The translations under genes were made by a program, and so were the position numbers. Below are positions 5,484 through 6,197 of a stretch of 6,197 bases of DNA, piece after piece (positions within the stretch are counted from its first letter, which is position 1; every line of letters begins with the position of its first letter). This stretch comes from JBCDCU01 sp039180865. Its GTDB lineage: Bacteria; Pseudomonadota; Alphaproteobacteria; Rhizobiales; JACESI01. Under the pieces are notes generated by a model that searched no databases, was not told the origin of the DNA, and saw only the letters and a list, made by a program, of their open reading frames with translations. Location: NCBI GenBank assembly GCA_039180865.1, contig JBCDCZ010000272.1, forward strand, positions 1-6,197. The letters run 5' to 3'.

Positions 5484-5902
5484 AGCCTTTCCGGCGTCAC
5501 ACCGACGCTTTCTCGGAAAACCGTCGTCATATGCACCTGACTGGAGAACCCGCACACATAAGCGATGAGCGCCATTGGCTCATCCGTCGAAGATAACAAT
5601 TCGCGGCACCACTCAACTCGCCGACCCATTACGTAACGGTGCGGTGTATCGCCCATCTCGGCCTTGAAACCGCGAAGGAAATGAAAAGCACTGAATCCGG
5701 CGACGTCAGCCATTGCGTCAATCATGATGGTCTCGTCAAGGTGCTCTTCAATAAAGTCCAAAGTCCGGTCGATGGCCCGCCGGTTGAGGCTCGGGCCGGG
5801 TCGTTCCGCGGTTCCGAGTGAAGATGCGCCCAAGAACGCCTGCTGAGATGGAGCCCTAACCTCCTTGGGTCCCGATTGGTAGCGCCGCCCGCCGGGCTGC
5901 AC
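5480..5902 (-). CDS. Short AraC-family transcriptional regulator (DNA-binding domain only)
   Basis: The 140-residue product consists of about 40 disordered-looking residues followed by an AraC/XylS-type double helix-turn-helix. The domain runs from RRAIDRTLDFIEEHL (41-55). The first HTH is around MADVAGFSAFHFLRGFK (64-80), followed by the TPHRYV link. The second HTH is IAYVCGFSSQVHMTTVFRESVGVTP (113-137). It has no ligand-binding domain, unlike full-length AraC proteins of about 300 residues, and it ends a few residues earlier than usual after TPERL. The start is uncertain: GTG at 5902 is the longest option before an in-frame stop upstream, but no Shine-Dalgarno site is seen. The SDR gene lies 69 bases upstream on the same strand, and the regulator may control it. 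The stop overlaps that of rtcR. The target is unknown. Confidence 0.8.
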   Translation of the reverse strand: MQPGGRRYQSGPKEVRAPSQQAFLGASSLGTAERPGPSLNRRAIDRTLDFIEEHLDETIMIDAMADVAGFSAFHFLRGFKAEMGDTPHRYVMGRRVEWCRELLSSTDEPMALIAYVCGFSSQVHMTTVFRESVGVTPERL

Positions 5903-5913
5903 ATCATTGATGC

Positions 5914-5936
5914 CGAGGGGCTAGTGAAGCCCCTCG
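5914..5936 (-). terminator. Perfect 8-bp hairpin between the SDR gene and the AraC gene
   Basis: CGAGGGGC (5914-5921) and GCCCCTCG (5929-5936) pair perfectly over a 7-base loop, 35 bases past the SDR stop. On the minus strand no U-tract follows; it may be a processing or factor-dependent termination signal ending the SDR transcript just before the AraC start. Confidence 0.45.
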
Positions 5937-5971
5937 CCCCATTCCTCACTCAACGCAGATGGCTGTGACGC

Positions 5972-6197
5972 CTAACGGGTAACGTAGCCTCCATTGACGA
6001 ACAGCGTCTGCCCGTTCGTCCAGCCGCCGCTCTCTGTCACCAGATTGGCGACAACCGGAACCACATCGGCTTCCGTGCCGAGCCGTCCTGATGGCGCCAA
6101 CCTCGCGGCAAAGGCTGCACTCTGTTCCGTCTCAGCCGCATGGAAGAAGCTGTTATCAAGCGGACCTGGTGCAACATTGTTGACGGTAATGCCGCGC
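5972..6197 (-). CDS. C-terminal part of a short-chain dehydrogenase/reductase (cut by window edge)
   Basis: The last 74 residues before a TAG at 5972-5974 are a typical classical-SDR C-terminus. RGITVNNVAPGP matches the strand that follows the catalytic helix and carries the conserved N-x-(V/I)-A-PG motif. RLGTEADVVPVVANLVTESGGWTNGQ and the closing LFVNGGYVTR match the substrate-loop end and the final strand. SDRs are NAD(P)H-dependent oxidoreductases of soluble tetrameric type. The catalytic Tyr-x-x-x-Lys and the Rossmann nucleotide motif would lie outside the window, so the substrate cannot be guessed. It is upstream of and co-directional with the AraC gene. Confidence 0.9.
   Translation of the reverse strand, partial: RGITVNNVAPGPLDNSFFHAAETEQSAAFAARLAPSGRLGTEADVVPVVANLVTESGGWTNGQTLFVNGGYVTR

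Noticed and set aside
1..6197. CRISPR array, insertion sequence or phage attachment site
   Set aside because: The CARF domain of RtcR hints at CRISPR-associated proteins, but no regularly spaced repeats, transposase, terminal inverted repeats or intact tRNA with a duplicated 3' end were seen.

Overview
The window looks alphaproteobacterial, probably Rhizobiales-like. The genes are GC-rich, the proteins have that general character, and a typical short-chain dehydrogenase/AraC pair lies at the right edge. No rRNA or other species-level marker is present, so this placement is an inference. The centre is an RNA-repair/RNA quality-control cassette. On the minus strand, in transcription order, lie rsr (a Ro60/TROVE protein, 3719-2163), a 523-base non-coding stretch (2162-1640) with two tRNA-like RNAs, and rtcB (RNA ligase, 1639-224). 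Diverging from rsr across an A+T-rich gap is rtcR (3891-5483, +), encoding the cassette's CARF/AAA+ activator. The order rsr - two small RNAs - rtcB with a nearby rtcR matches the known Salmonella rsr-yrlB-yrlA-rtcBA layout. Here, however, no rtcA (RNA 3'-phosphate cyclase) follows rtcB.

The most striking part is the non-coding stretch. RNA 1 (about 2040-1873, minus) is a nearly perfect but circularly permuted tRNA. The variable loop and T arm come first, then the 3' acceptor strand with a discriminator base and an encoded CCA. A 4-nt linker follows, then the matching 5' acceptor strand (7/7 pairs) and a canonical D arm. The place of the anticodon arm is taken by a long stem. RNA 2 (about 1827-1707) has the same permuted plan: T arm, then a closed acceptor-like hairpin. 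A 4-nt linker replaces its D arm. Both RNAs carry the same element upstream of the T arm (13 of 15 bases identical, core GGCGAATG), which fits a shared Rsr-binding site. I read them as bacterial Y RNAs of the YrlA type. Several hairpins punctuate the transcript between rsr, the RNAs and rtcB.

Working model: RtcR senses RNA damage through its N-terminal CARF domain and switches on the minus-strand operon. Rsr and its Y RNAs then form an RNP for handling defective RNA, and RtcB reseals cleaved RNA. Two features do not fit the textbook version. The sigma54-contact loop of RtcR reads GAMAGA instead of GAFTGA, and I find no -24/-12 promoter in the rtcR-rsr gap.

Flanks: the left edge (1-116, +) holds the last 37 codons of an unidentified gene that converges on rtcB. 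To the right of rtcR, and overlapping its stop, is a short AraC-type regulator (minus). It is followed by a hairpin and the C-terminus of an SDR oxidoreductase (minus) that runs off the window.
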